Below are positions 1 through 5,849 of a stretch of DNA of 6,090 bases, one piece after another. The stretch comes from JAWXCM01 sp034408745. GTDB taxonomy: Bacteria; Acidobacteriota; Terriglobia; Bryobacterales; Bryobacteraceae. The notes beneath the pieces are model-generated. The model saw only the letters and a program-made list of their open reading frames with translations, did not search any database and had not been told where the DNA came from. The position numbers and the translations under genes were made by a program. The stretch spans positions 1 to 6,090 of the forward strand of contig JAWXCM010000261.1 in NCBI GenBank assembly GCA_034408745.1, given 5' to 3'. How positions within the stretch are numbered: position 1 is the stretch's first letter; each line of letters opens with the position of its first letter.

Positions 1-1
1 C

Positions 2-1774
2 CTCGGTGCAGGGGCTGCCGACGACGCAGAAGGCGAGACCGACTGGGAGGACCGGCTCAACCAGGTCATGGCCTCGCGCGGCAAGAAGCCGAACCTGAGC
101 TTCTTCGCCTTCACCGCGACGCCCAAGGGCAAGACGCTGGAGCTGTTCGGGCAGCAGGGGGCCAACGGCACGCCGGAGGCCTTCCATCTCTACAGCATGC
201 GTCAGGCGATCGAGGAGGGCTTCATCCTTGATGTGCTGACCAACTACACGACCTACGCCACCTACTACAAGCTCCTGAAGGCGGCCGAGGACGATCCCGA
301 TCTGCCGAAGAAGAAGGCGGCGCGGGCGCTGGCCAAGTTCATGAGCCTGCACCCGCACAATATCGAGCAGAAGACGGAGGTGATCGTCGAGCACTTCCGC
401 CGCAGCGTGCTGCACCGGCTCGGCGGTCGCGCGAAGGCGATGGTGGTCACCTCCTCGCGCCTGCATGCCGTGCGCTACAAGCTCGCGTTCGACCGGTATC
501 TCGCGGAGAACGGCTATACGGACGTTCGGTCCCTCGTTGCGTTTAGCGGCAAGGTGCGCGACCCGGAGACCGAGCTGGAGTACACCGAGCCCGGAATGAA
601 CACCGATGTTGTGACCGGCAAGCCCATCAGCGAAGCGGCGCTACCGTCGCGCTTCGAGACGCCGGACTACCAGGTGCTGCTGGTCGCCAACAAGTATCAG
701 ACCGGCTTCGACCAGCCGTTACTGTGCGCGATGTACGTCGACAAGCGCCTCGACGGCGTGCAGGCGGTGCAGACTCTCTCTCGCCTGAACCGCATGATCC
801 CGGGCAAGGACGCGCCTTTTGTGCTCGACTTCGTCAACGACGCCGAGAACATCTACCGCGCGTTCAAGCCGTACTACGACAAGACGGAGCTTTCAGCGAC
901 TTCGGACCCGTCCATGCTGAACGCGCTGAAGCACGAGCTCGATCAGGCGCAGGTCTATCACTGGAGCGAAGTCGAGGCGTTCGCACAGGTATTCTACAAG
1001 CCGATGGAGCGGCAGGGCGCTGCCGACCACGCGCATATGCAGCGTCACCTGCAACCGGCGGTGGACCGATTCAAAGCGATTGCGGAGGAGGAGAAGCGTG
1101 AGGAGTTCCGCGAGAAGCTCTCCGGCTACGTGAAGGTTTACGCTTTCCTGAGCCAAATCGTCCCCTACGCCGATCCCGATCTGGAGATGCTCTACAGCTA
1201 CGGACGGTTCCTGCTGCCGCACCTACCGCTCGATCGCGATGCGACGATCGTGAAGGTGGGCGAGGAGGTGGCGTTGCAGTACTACCGGCTGGAGCGGGTG
1301 TTCTCCGGCGCGATCATGGTGAAGGAAGGCGAGGCCCAGTACATCAAGAGTCCCAGCGACGTGGGCACCGGCAAAGCGAAGGACGAGAAGGCGCCGCTCT
1401 CCGAGATCATCGAAGTGCTCAACGAGCGCTTCGGCACGCAGTTCTCCGAGGAAGACCGCCTCTTCTTCCAGCAGATCAAGGAGAAGGCGTGCAAGAGTGA
1501 GCAGATCATTCAGACCGCGCTGGCCAACCCGCTAGACAAGTTCGAGCTGGGCATCCGCAAACTCATCGAAGGCCTGATGATCGAGCGCATGGGGGAGAAC
1601 GACAAGATCGTGACGAGGTACATGGCGGATCAGGACTTCCAGAGTTCGGCGTTTCCGATCCTCGCGAAGGAGATCTTCGAGGCGGTGCGCGGAAGAACGG
1701 CAGCTCAGGACGCGAGCGCTGAGCCCCGGGTAGGCGATGGCAACGCGGCGATGAGCAACCGGGAAGATAGGTGA
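2..1774 (+). CDS. hsdR: Type I restriction enzyme R subunit (HsdR), C-terminal part
   Basis: This is the motor part of a type I restriction endonuclease. HsdR joins HsdM and HsdS, translocates DNA using ATP and cleaves far from the recognition site, in the cytoplasm. The frame is open from base 2, so the gene starts upstream. About 590 residues are visible against a usual length near 1000, so the nuclease domain and helicase motifs I and II lie outside. Seen here: helicase motif III FTATPK (about 110-124), the HsdR signature YSMRQAIEEGFILDVL followed by NYTTY (about 194-258), a motif IV-like strand KAMVVTSS (about 436-460), motif V YQTGFD (about 697-714) and motif VI QTLSRLNR (about 769-792), then a helical C-terminal region. 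The recognisable fold ends near FEAVRGR (about 1676-1695). The last codons and the TGA lie in the left end of the adjacent IS481 element, so the native tail has probably been replaced. No hsdM or hsdS is in the window. Confidence 0.93.
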   Translation, partial: LGAGAADDAEGETDWEDRLNQVMASRGKKPNLSFFAFTATPKGKTLELFGQQGANGTPEAFHLYSMRQAIEEGFILDVLTNYTTYATYYKLLKAAEDDPDLPKKKAARALAKFMSLHPHNIEQKTEVIVEHFRRSVLHRLGGRAKAMVVTSSRLHAVRYKLAFDRYLAENGYTDVRSLVAFSGKVRDPETELEYTEPGMNTDVVTGKPISEAALPSRFETPDYQVLLVANKYQTGFDQPLLCAMYVDKRLDGVQAVQTLSRLNRMIPGKDAPFVLDFVNDAENIYRAFKPYYDKTELSATSDPSMLNALKHELDQAQVYHWSEVEAFAQVFYKPMERQGAADHAHMQRHLQPAVDRFKAIAEEEKREEFREKLSGYVKVYAFLSQIVPYADPDLEMLYSYGRFLLPHLPLDRDATIVKVGEEVALQYYRLERVFSGAIMVKEGEAQYIKSPSDVGTGKAKDEKAPLSEIIEVLNERFGTQFSEEDRLFFQQIKEKACKSEQIIQTALANPLDKFELGIRKLIEGLMIERMGENDKIVTRYMADQDFQSSAFPILAKEIFEAVRGRTAAQDASAEPRVGDGNAAMSNREDR

Positions 1775-1802
1775 CACAGTTTACCGGGATGATAGGTGAC
1801 AC
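1759..1802 (+). repeat. IS481 left end: two tandem 19-bp terminal repeats
   Basis: Two direct copies, 1759-1777 and 1784-1802, are separated by 6 bp (25-bp period) and differ at one position (A or T after CCGGGA). The outer copy overlaps the end of hsdR and contains its TGA stop at 1772-1774. These are presumably transposase binding sites. Confidence 0.85.
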
Positions 1803-1822
1803 TTTCGGTCGGGGCATGAGCC

Positions 1823-2980
1823 TCAGTCTCGGATGATCATCTCGCGCTCATCCACCTTCGCGAGCAGGACCGTGCCGAAGTAGATCGACCAGATCCCGTC
1901 GTCGGTTTCTTCGAGGCCGATGTGGTACTGTTTCAGGGCATTCGCGATGAAGAGCAGCTTGTGCTTGAGCCGGAAGGTGCCGGCGTTGGTGACGCGCTTG
2001 ATCAGGAAATGCCCCGGGTACTCGAGCGGTGGCAGGCGTTCGGGAAAGGGGCGCGGTGAGGCGGTATAGCGTGCGCTGGGCGTCTGCCCGCCGAGATACT
2101 CGTGCGGTCGTTCGTCGTTGTAGAGGGCGCGGAAGCGATTGAAAGCGCGCTGCTGGGCGGCGAGGTTTGCGTGCGGGGGCCGACAGGCGCCCGCCTTGAG
2201 GGTGCGGTGCATGCGTTCGTGCGCCCCGTTCTCCTGGGGCGAGGCCGGGTGAATGCGCTGGTGCTGGATCCCGAGCCGCAGCCACCAGACGTTGAGCTGC
2301 GAGAGGCCGTGGATGCCACACGAGGCGAAGGGGACCCCGTTGTCCGTCCGCATGGCGCGTGGGAGGCCGAATTCCCGGAAGGTGCGCTCGAAGACCGGGC
2401 CGGCGCCCCGGCCCTTGATGTTCGGCAGTCCCCGGCAGGCGAGGAGATAGCGAGTATGCTGGTCGCCGATCGTCAGGGGATAGCACCAGACGCCGTCGCG
2501 GGTGGGGAACTGCCCCTTGAAGTCGGTGGTCCAGAGATCGTTTGGGGCATCGGTGGTCGGGGGCACGACGCCCGGGTGCTGATGCAACCGGCGGCGGCGG
2601 CGGCGCTTGACCAGTCGCTCCCAGGCGAGCAGGTCCCCGGCGGTGCTCACGGCGGGCCACGCCGCCTCGGCGATGTTGGGATGGCGTGGCGCGAGCCAGT
2701 CGAGCAGCTTGCCGGGGCCCCAATCGGGATGTTTCCGGCGCGCCGCCGTGAGCAGGTCGGCCATCTCGGCCGCGATCCGGTGGGGACAGTGGTGCGGGGC
2801 GTGGCTCCGGTCCCGCAGACCACGCCGTCCCTCTTCGTGGTAGCGGTCGAGCCACTTGTAGCCCGTCTTGCGGCTGATGCCGTAGCGGGCACACAACTCC
2901 GCTCGGGTGTACAGCCCGCGCCGATCGTCGCCAATGAAGCGTTCGCGTTGTTCCATGGATGATGTCTCCAGCCAGGGCAT
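1823..2980 (-). CDS. IS481-family DDE transposase
   Basis: This 385-aa protein cuts and joins the ends of its own IS. The N-terminus has a helix-turn-helix (about residues 25-45, ELCARYGISRKTGYKWL) that should bind the terminal repeats. A basic stretch with six consecutive arginines (126-131) precedes an integrase-core (RNase H fold) domain. The likely DDE triad is D153 (TTDFKG), D213 (RTDNG) and E255 (ENGAHER), with the usual HRTLK downstream. The C-terminal segment (about 325-385) matches the IS481 layout. The ATG at 2980 is chosen because GGGGGAGG sits 7 bases upstream of it; the internal ATG at 2956 lacks this. The frame is intact and all three catalytic residues are present, so the protein may be active. 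Length and domain order are normal for the family. Confidence 0.95.
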   Translation of the reverse strand: MPWLETSSMEQRERFIGDDRRGLYTRAELCARYGISRKTGYKWLDRYHEEGRRGLRDRSHAPHHCPHRIAAEMADLLTAARRKHPDWGPGKLLDWLAPRHPNIAEAAWPAVSTAGDLLAWERLVKRRRRRRLHQHPGVVPPTTDAPNDLWTTDFKGQFPTRDGVWCYPLTIGDQHTRYLLACRGLPNIKGRGAGPVFERTFREFGLPRAMRTDNGVPFASCGIHGLSQLNVWWLRLGIQHQRIHPASPQENGAHERMHRTLKAGACRPPHANLAAQQRAFNRFRALYNDERPHEYLGGQTPSARYTASPRPFPERLPPLEYPGHFLIKRVTNAGTFRLKHKLLFIANALKQYHIGLEETDDGIWSIYFGTVLLAKVDEREMIIRD

Positions 2981-2983
2981 CGA

Positions 2984-3007
2984 CCAACCTCCCCCACCAA
3001 GGGTTGG
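2984..3007 (-). promoter_or_regulatory. Transposase ribosome binding site inside a small hairpin
   Basis: On the minus strand GGGGGAGG (2995-2988) lies 7 bases before the transposase ATG. It is flanked by CCAACC (3007-3002) and GGTTGG (2989-2984), which can form a 6-bp stem with a 12-nt loop. Most of the Shine-Dalgarno is in the loop and its last GG is in the stem. The ribosome site is clear; a control role for the hairpin is inference. Confidence 0.5.
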
Positions 3008-3025
3008 CCATGCAGTGTCAGGGGA

Positions 3026-3069
3026 GTGTCACCCATCATCCCGGTTTGGGGTGTTACCAATCAACCCGG
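3026..3069 (-). repeat. IS481 right end: two tandem 19-bp terminal repeats
   Basis: The inner copy is at 3026-3044 and the outer at 3051-3069, again at a 25-bp period. Read on the minus strand they are CCGGGATGATGGGTGACAC and CCGGGTTGATTGGTAACAC. They mirror the two copies at the left end, so the doubled end is a symmetrical property of the element. Confidence 0.85.
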
Positions 3070-3085
3070 TTTGTACCTTCGCCCC

Positions 3086-3145
3086 GCCTAACAACAGCAT
3101 GCAGCTGTCGGCGCTGCGCGCCGCAGCTGATGCTGGACGTTATGC
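3086..3145 (+). other. Integron attC recombination site 1 (near-canonical)
   Basis: A 60-bp imperfect palindrome has the order expected of attC. R'' is GCCTAAC (3086-3092). The left arm is CAGCAT (3095-3100), an unpaired G (3101) and CAGCTG (3102-3107). An unpaired T (3108) follows, then an inner stem CGGCGC/GCGCCG (3109-3114 and 3118-3123) with a TGC loop. The right arm is CAGCTG then ATGCTG (3124-3135). R' is GTTATGC (3139-3145). The extra base in the left arm relative to the right arm resembles the extrahelical bases by which IntI recognises folded attC DNA. The crossover would lie after G3139. The cassette that ended with this site was lost or split by the IS481 on its left. Confidence 0.82.
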
Positions 3146-4166
3146 CGCAACCTTCGACTCGAGCAGTTCTTGATATCCGTTGAAGACATCGACACCCACA
3201 ACCGGAGCTTCCTACGGCAGCGCGGTAGGTTGCGTCTCCTGGCTGCCGCGGATGCCACGGTGGCCGTTGCGACGAGACGGGGCGTGTTCCAGCTGCTGCA
3301 AATCGGGTTTGCCAAAGATGGATCGTTTCGAGCGGGATGGCCCTACCGTCCGGTAGGTGAGGGGATGCTCGCTGATGTCTCATTTCCGGACATTGATAGC
3401 GGGCCCATCACGTTTAATCTGACTGATCGGGGAAGGTTTACATCTCAATTGGTGAAGTTTTCGCATCATCCGCAGGGGCTTTCCCTGTTCAGTCAGACTG
3501 GCCTTGTCCGAAGTGATGTCCGGCGCCAATCGTTTCCGTTGACAGGCCCGATCGGGAGGCTGTTCCACGCGACCCTGGTAGACCCTGAACAATTCAAACC
3601 ACTTAAGCGGCTGAAGCCGCGTCGCCTCTACCTGGTATTCAGCGAAGGGCGCGAAGATGTGCCGGCCTACCAGCTCGACGGACTATGGCATCGGAAGGCG
3701 GATGTAGTGCGGAACGCGACTGGCGCTGGTCCGGTGGGTCCTGTGACGGAATTCCTCGACCGCCACACAGGTGATGGCGGCCCAACAATCTTCTACGGCG
3801 CACCCGTTGGCTCGCGAGTAGAACCACATGTCCTAGTGCTGAAGGGCCGTCCATGTCTTCCACCTACCGGAGCAACACAGCCCTCAGTGATCTTTCTCGG
3901 TGGCTACGATATGCATGAGGTTGGAGCAGGTCAGTTGCGCAGTGCCGCCAAGAGTCGAGGCGCCCTGGCGGCTGTCTATCCAGTGTTCGGCTCCTTAGAA
4001 CTCAGAGCGCGGCTCGGTTCCGTTGATTTCCAAGCAGGGGCTGGAACCGGGCCCGCCCGGCATAACAAGCGCTTACTGCGGGCGGGGCTGACGGCACCGG
4101 CCCACAGGCGATAGCTTCACAGGACGGCGGGGGTCGTACCTGGCCCCGTCGAAGTACCGCAGGTCG
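3140..4166 (+). mobile_element. Gene cassette A (unknown protein)
   Basis: By attC convention the cassette runs from the base after G3139 to G4166, 1027 bp, with one gene in the same orientation as its attC. Its starting bases TTATGCC pair perfectly, together with the joining G, with its own R'' box (GGCATAAC at 4059-4066). That is expected if the two halves of the box came from one excised circle. The layout (gene start within about 30 bases of R', attC at the 3' end) is typical of integron cassettes. Confidence 0.7.
3170..4114 (+). CDS. Cassette-encoded hypothetical protein
   Basis: I do not recognise this 314-aa protein with certainty. It looks soluble, with no signal peptide or membrane segment, and is rich in short strand-like stretches. 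Patches that look conserved are ITFNLTDRGRFTSQLVKFSHHP (80-101), RQSFPLTGPIGRLFH (119-133), KPRRLYLVF (149-157) and SVIFLGGYDMHE (239-250). No catalytic signature stands out. The start is uncertain: TTG at 3170 is the only start-like codon near the 5' end that keeps the apparent N-terminus, with only a weak GAG six bases upstream. An ATG inside the R' box (3142) opens a different frame that stops at 3183. The last 18 or so codons run into attC2, while another frame has a TAA in the R'' box (4063-4065), so a late frameshift or an unusual tail is possible. It fills cassette A, which argues it is a real cassette gene. Confidence 0.72.
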   Translation: MISVEDIDTHNRSFLRQRGRLRLLAAADATVAVATRRGVFQLLQIGFAKDGSFRAGWPYRPVGEGMLADVSFPDIDSGPITFNLTDRGRFTSQLVKFSHHPQGLSLFSQTGLVRSDVRRQSFPLTGPIGRLFHATLVDPEQFKPLKRLKPRRLYLVFSEGREDVPAYQLDGLWHRKADVVRNATGAGPVGPVTEFLDRHTGDGGPTIFYGAPVGSRVEPHVLVLKGRPCLPPTGATQPSVIFLGGYDMHEVGAGQLRSAAKSRGALAAVYPVFGSLELRARLGSVDFQAGAGTGPARHNKRLLRAGLTAPAHRR

Positions 4167-4172
4167 CTATGC
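4060..4172 (+). other. attC-like site 2 (longer, altered R' box)
   Basis: A 113-bp imperfect palindrome ends cassette A. R'' is GCATAAC (4060-4066). Arms pair as TGCGG (4077-4081) with CCGCA (4157-4161), and CGGGGC (4083-4088) with GCCCCG (4143-4148). The R' position holds GCTATGC (4166-4172). GCT replaces the otherwise invariant GTT, so the site is probably impaired or arose by mutation. It has the same polarity as site 1. The 3' tail of the cassette A reading frame lies inside it. Confidence 0.62.
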
Positions 4173-4191
4173 CGCATTCAACACTCCTCCC

Positions 4192-4196
4192 AGGAG
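4192..4196 (+). promoter_or_regulatory. Ribosome binding site of the TIR-like gene
   Basis: AGGAG ends 5 bases before the ATG at 4202. It decides for that start over the in-frame ATG at 4169, which has only AGG in front and lies in the attC R' box. Confidence 0.7.
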
Positions 4197-4201
4197 CCAG
4201 G

Positions 4202-4966
4202 ATGAAACATCACGGCAGCCTTGAGGACCTTCAGACCCTGCTCGCCGGTTGTGGATTCTCCGTCGATGAGGTCAAGGCCATCGAGCATGGCCATTGCTTG
4301 AGGACTCGCGAGGGCCCGATCGTCAACTGGTATTCCACAACAGGGACGGTGTCGATCCAAGGCAAGGCGGGCCCGAAGAAGCAGCTTGAGAATGCGTGGG
4401 CTCAGTATACTGGCGACGGTCAGCAAGCGTCTGCCGCGGCGGAACCACCTTCGCCGAAATACGCGCCGGCGCCGGCTGGCGGCCCGGCGAACAAGAAGGT
4501 CTTTCTCGTCCATGGTCACGACGACACGTCCCGCGAGCAGCTCGAGCTCGTGCTACACAAACTGGGCCTGGATCCATTCGTCCTGGCGAACACGGGCGGG
4601 GGTGGGCTAACAATTATCGAAGCACTCGAGAAGGAGATCGGGCCGAAGGAAGGTCAGGCCCGTTTCGGAATAGTTCTTCTGACACCCGACGACATGGGTT
4701 ACGCAAAGAAGGATGGCCCCGACAAGACCGAGCCTCGGGCGAGGCAAAACGTGGTCCTTGAAATGGGAATGCTGATCGCCGCGGTTGGTCGCCCAAACGT
4801 GGCGATTCTAAAGAAGGGCCACCTTGAGGTCCCGTCGGACGCCCAGGGAATTCTGTACATTCCATTCAACGATCACATAAGGGAGACCGTGCCGAAGCTT
4901 GTCGATCGACTCCGGGCTGCGGGATTCGTCCTCAACCCGAAATCAATCACAAATGCATCATCGTAG
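4202..4966 (+). CDS. TIR-like domain predicted nucleotide-binding protein
   Basis: This 254-aa cytoplasmic protein has two parts. The C-terminal part (about residues 99-246) is a TIR-like domain of the type annotated as predicted nucleotide-binding protein (PF10137-like). It opens with strand KVFLVHGHDD (99-108), continues with GLDPFVLANTGGGGLTIIEALEKEI (122-146) and FGIVLLTPDD (155-164), and has ARQNVVLEMGML (180-191). Glu187 in the last motif sits where TIR NAD-cleaving enzymes carry their catalytic glutamate. The N-terminal part (1-72) contains VNWYSTTGTVSIQGK (41-55), resembling small TBP-like or nucleic-acid-binding modules, joined by a proline/alanine-rich linker (about 77-98). TIR proteins of this kind act in abortive phage defence by NAD depletion or nucleotide sensing; that role here is inferred. 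An in-frame ATG at 4169 would add 11 residues from the attC box. No partner gene is visible, so it may work alone. Confidence 0.88.
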   Translation: MKHHGSLEDLQTLLAGCGFSVDEVKAIEHGHCLRTREGPIVNWYSTTGTVSIQGKAGPKKQLENAWAQYTGDGQQASAAAEPPSPKYAPAPAGGPANKKVFLVHGHDDTSREQLELVLHKLGLDPFVLANTGGGGLTIIEALEKEIGPKEGQARFGIVLLTPDDMGYAKKDGPDKTEPRARQNVVLEMGMLIAAVGRPNVAILKKGHLEVPSDAQGILYIPFNDHIRETVPKLVDRLRAAGFVLNPKSITNASS

Positions 4967-4971
4967 AGGCG

Positions 4972-5073
4972 GCATAACCCGTGCTACGGCAGACGGGGGC
5001 CGGGCCTCCGCTTTCCAAGGCACGGCAGCTGAGACCCGACGGGCCCCCTCCGCCTAAGCACTGCTCGTCATGC
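4972..5073 (+). other. attC-like site 3
   Basis: A 102-bp imperfect palindrome ends cassette B. R'' is GCATAAC (4972-4978). Pairing steps are GTGCT (4981-4985) with AGCAC (5057-5061), GGC (4988-4990) with GCC (5052-5054), and a perfect 7-bp GGGGGCC (4995-5001) with GGCCCCC (5042-5048). The R' position is GTCATGC (5067-5073), with GTC in place of GTT. The stop of the TIR-like gene lies just before R''. Same polarity as sites 1 and 2. Confidence 0.65.
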
Positions 5074-5078
5074 CACGA

Positions 5079-5083
5079 AGAGG
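5079..5083 (+). promoter_or_regulatory. Probable ribosome binding site of the HNH gene
   Basis: AGAGG lies 4 bases before the ATG at 5088, slightly close but the best match nearby. The in-frame ATG at 5070 lies in the attC box and has no purine-rich site before it. Confidence 0.5.
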
Positions 5084-5087
5084 TCCC

Positions 5088-5849
5088 ATGCCGTTTGACT
5101 TAAAGGAACTGAAACCGAAGCACCGGCCGCGCTTGATGGATTTGGTGCGCGATGCTGGCGTCGATGTTTCCGGCTGGCGAGAGTTCGCAGGTGGGGCAGC
5201 ACGGGCAGCCTCAAACCCGAAGTACTGCTACGAATGGTCCTTCCACCAGCCCCATAAGGTGATCGTGTTGAGCGTTTGGCACGGTCACCTGCGTGCCAAC
5301 GACAACCGAGTAACTCTAATCGATAATCTCCGCGATACCGCAGAGTTCTATGCCGCCAAGCCTCGCAAAGGCATGTGGGCGAGGCGAGCGATGGATTTCG
5401 ATCACTGTGTCGCTGTCGCAGCTACGGACAGATTGCCTGTGCGCGCAATCATTTGTGATGGCACGATGCGCCCGAAGTTTGATTTGAAAGCGAAGGCGGC
5501 CAAGGTCCGTGCGCGTTTGCTCGACCCGGTCCCATGGGCGGTGCAGTCGTACGATCGCACGACGGGAGCATTTACGCTTCAGCGTGGTGCCCTACCTGCG
5601 CGTCTCAAAGATCAGTTCGACAGTGGTGAACCGCTAGATACGCCAACCGAAACAAGGCCTGTCTCTGGGGTGGCCTATGTTCGGAGTCCCGCAGTGCGCC
5701 GCCACGCTCTCACCCGAGCCAATGGCCTATGCGAGTGGTGCGGGCAGCCAGGGTTCGCGATGGATGATGGCTCGATGTTTCTGGAAACCCACCATGTCAT
5801 TCCGCTGAGCGAGAATGGCCCCGACAGGAAGCGGCGCGCGTCAAGGTAG
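5088..5849 (+). pseudogene. HNH endonuclease-like cassette gene, 3' end cut by an IS
   Basis: This resembles HNH nucleases often annotated as McrA-like, 5-methylcytosine-type restriction proteins, which cut DNA with a metal-bound histidine motif. The long N-terminal region (about 1-190) has ELKPKHRPRLMDLVRDAGVDVSGW (5-28) and SNPKYCYEWSF (42-52), typical of this group rather than catalytic. The nuclease motif begins at CEWCG (C215, C218) and ETHHVIPLSENGPD (233-246; His235 and His236). It should then continue with a second zinc pair or LCPNHH-type segment and the last histidine. Instead the frame runs into IS3-family sequence after about 5825 and stops at 5849 after seven unrelated residues. 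The product would lack half of the active site and is probably inactive. The start at 5088 is chosen for AGAGG upstream; ATG 5070 would add six residues. It is the first gene after attC-like site 3, so it belongs to a third cassette whose own attC is not in the window. Confidence 0.82.

Larger units (their letters stand above)
1759..3069 (-). mobile_element. IS481-family insertion sequence, complete
   Basis: A 1311-bp element is bounded by inverted ends and contains one transposase gene on the minus strand. The left end has CCGGGAAGATAGGTGACAC (1759-1777) and CCGGGATGATAGGTGACAC (1784-1802). The right end has the inverted counterparts at 3026-3044 and 3051-3069. The inner pair differs at one of 19 positions and the outer pair is more diverged. 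The exact outer borders could lie a few bases further out, because AA (1757-1758) and its complement TT (3070-3071) also match. I see no convincing target-site duplication in the flanks. That fits either divergence after insertion or a rearrangement between hsdR on the left and the cassette array on the right. Confidence 0.88.
4167..5067 (+). mobile_element. Gene cassette B (TIR-like protein)
   Basis: This 901-bp cassette lies between the crossover points of attC-like sites 2 and 3 and holds a single gene in cassette orientation. The gene's stop (4966) lies six bases before the R'' box of the following attC, the classic compact cassette layout. Its leading CTATGCC pairs with its own R'' GGCATAAC except at the first T, now C. 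Confidence 0.65.

Noticed and set aside
2102..2962. Plus-strand open frame of 286 codons opposite the transposase
   Set aside because: It lies fully antisense to the transposase, has biased low-information composition and no recognisable domain.
1848..3011. Minus-strand open frame of 387 codons overlapping the transposase in another frame
   Set aside because: It is rich in arginine and proline with no family motifs, while the overlapping frame encodes a clear DDE transposase. It is a shadow of GC-rich coding DNA.
1745..3085. Target-site duplication around the IS481 element
   Set aside because: Flanks such as GCGATGAGC on the left and TGTACCTTC on the right share no convincing direct repeat at any plausible border.
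3086..3145. Reading the GC-rich palindrome as a transcription terminator
   Set aside because: There is no T-run after the stem, and the R''/R' boxes and unpaired arm bases fit attC better.
4169..4201. Start of the TIR-like gene at ATG 4169
   Set aside because: This ATG lies inside the attC box and has a poor ribosome site, while ATG 4202 has AGGAG at good spacing.
3086..5073. CRISPR array
   Set aside because: The three palindromes are about 900-1000 bases apart, differ in length and sequence, and are separated by genes and not by short spacers.
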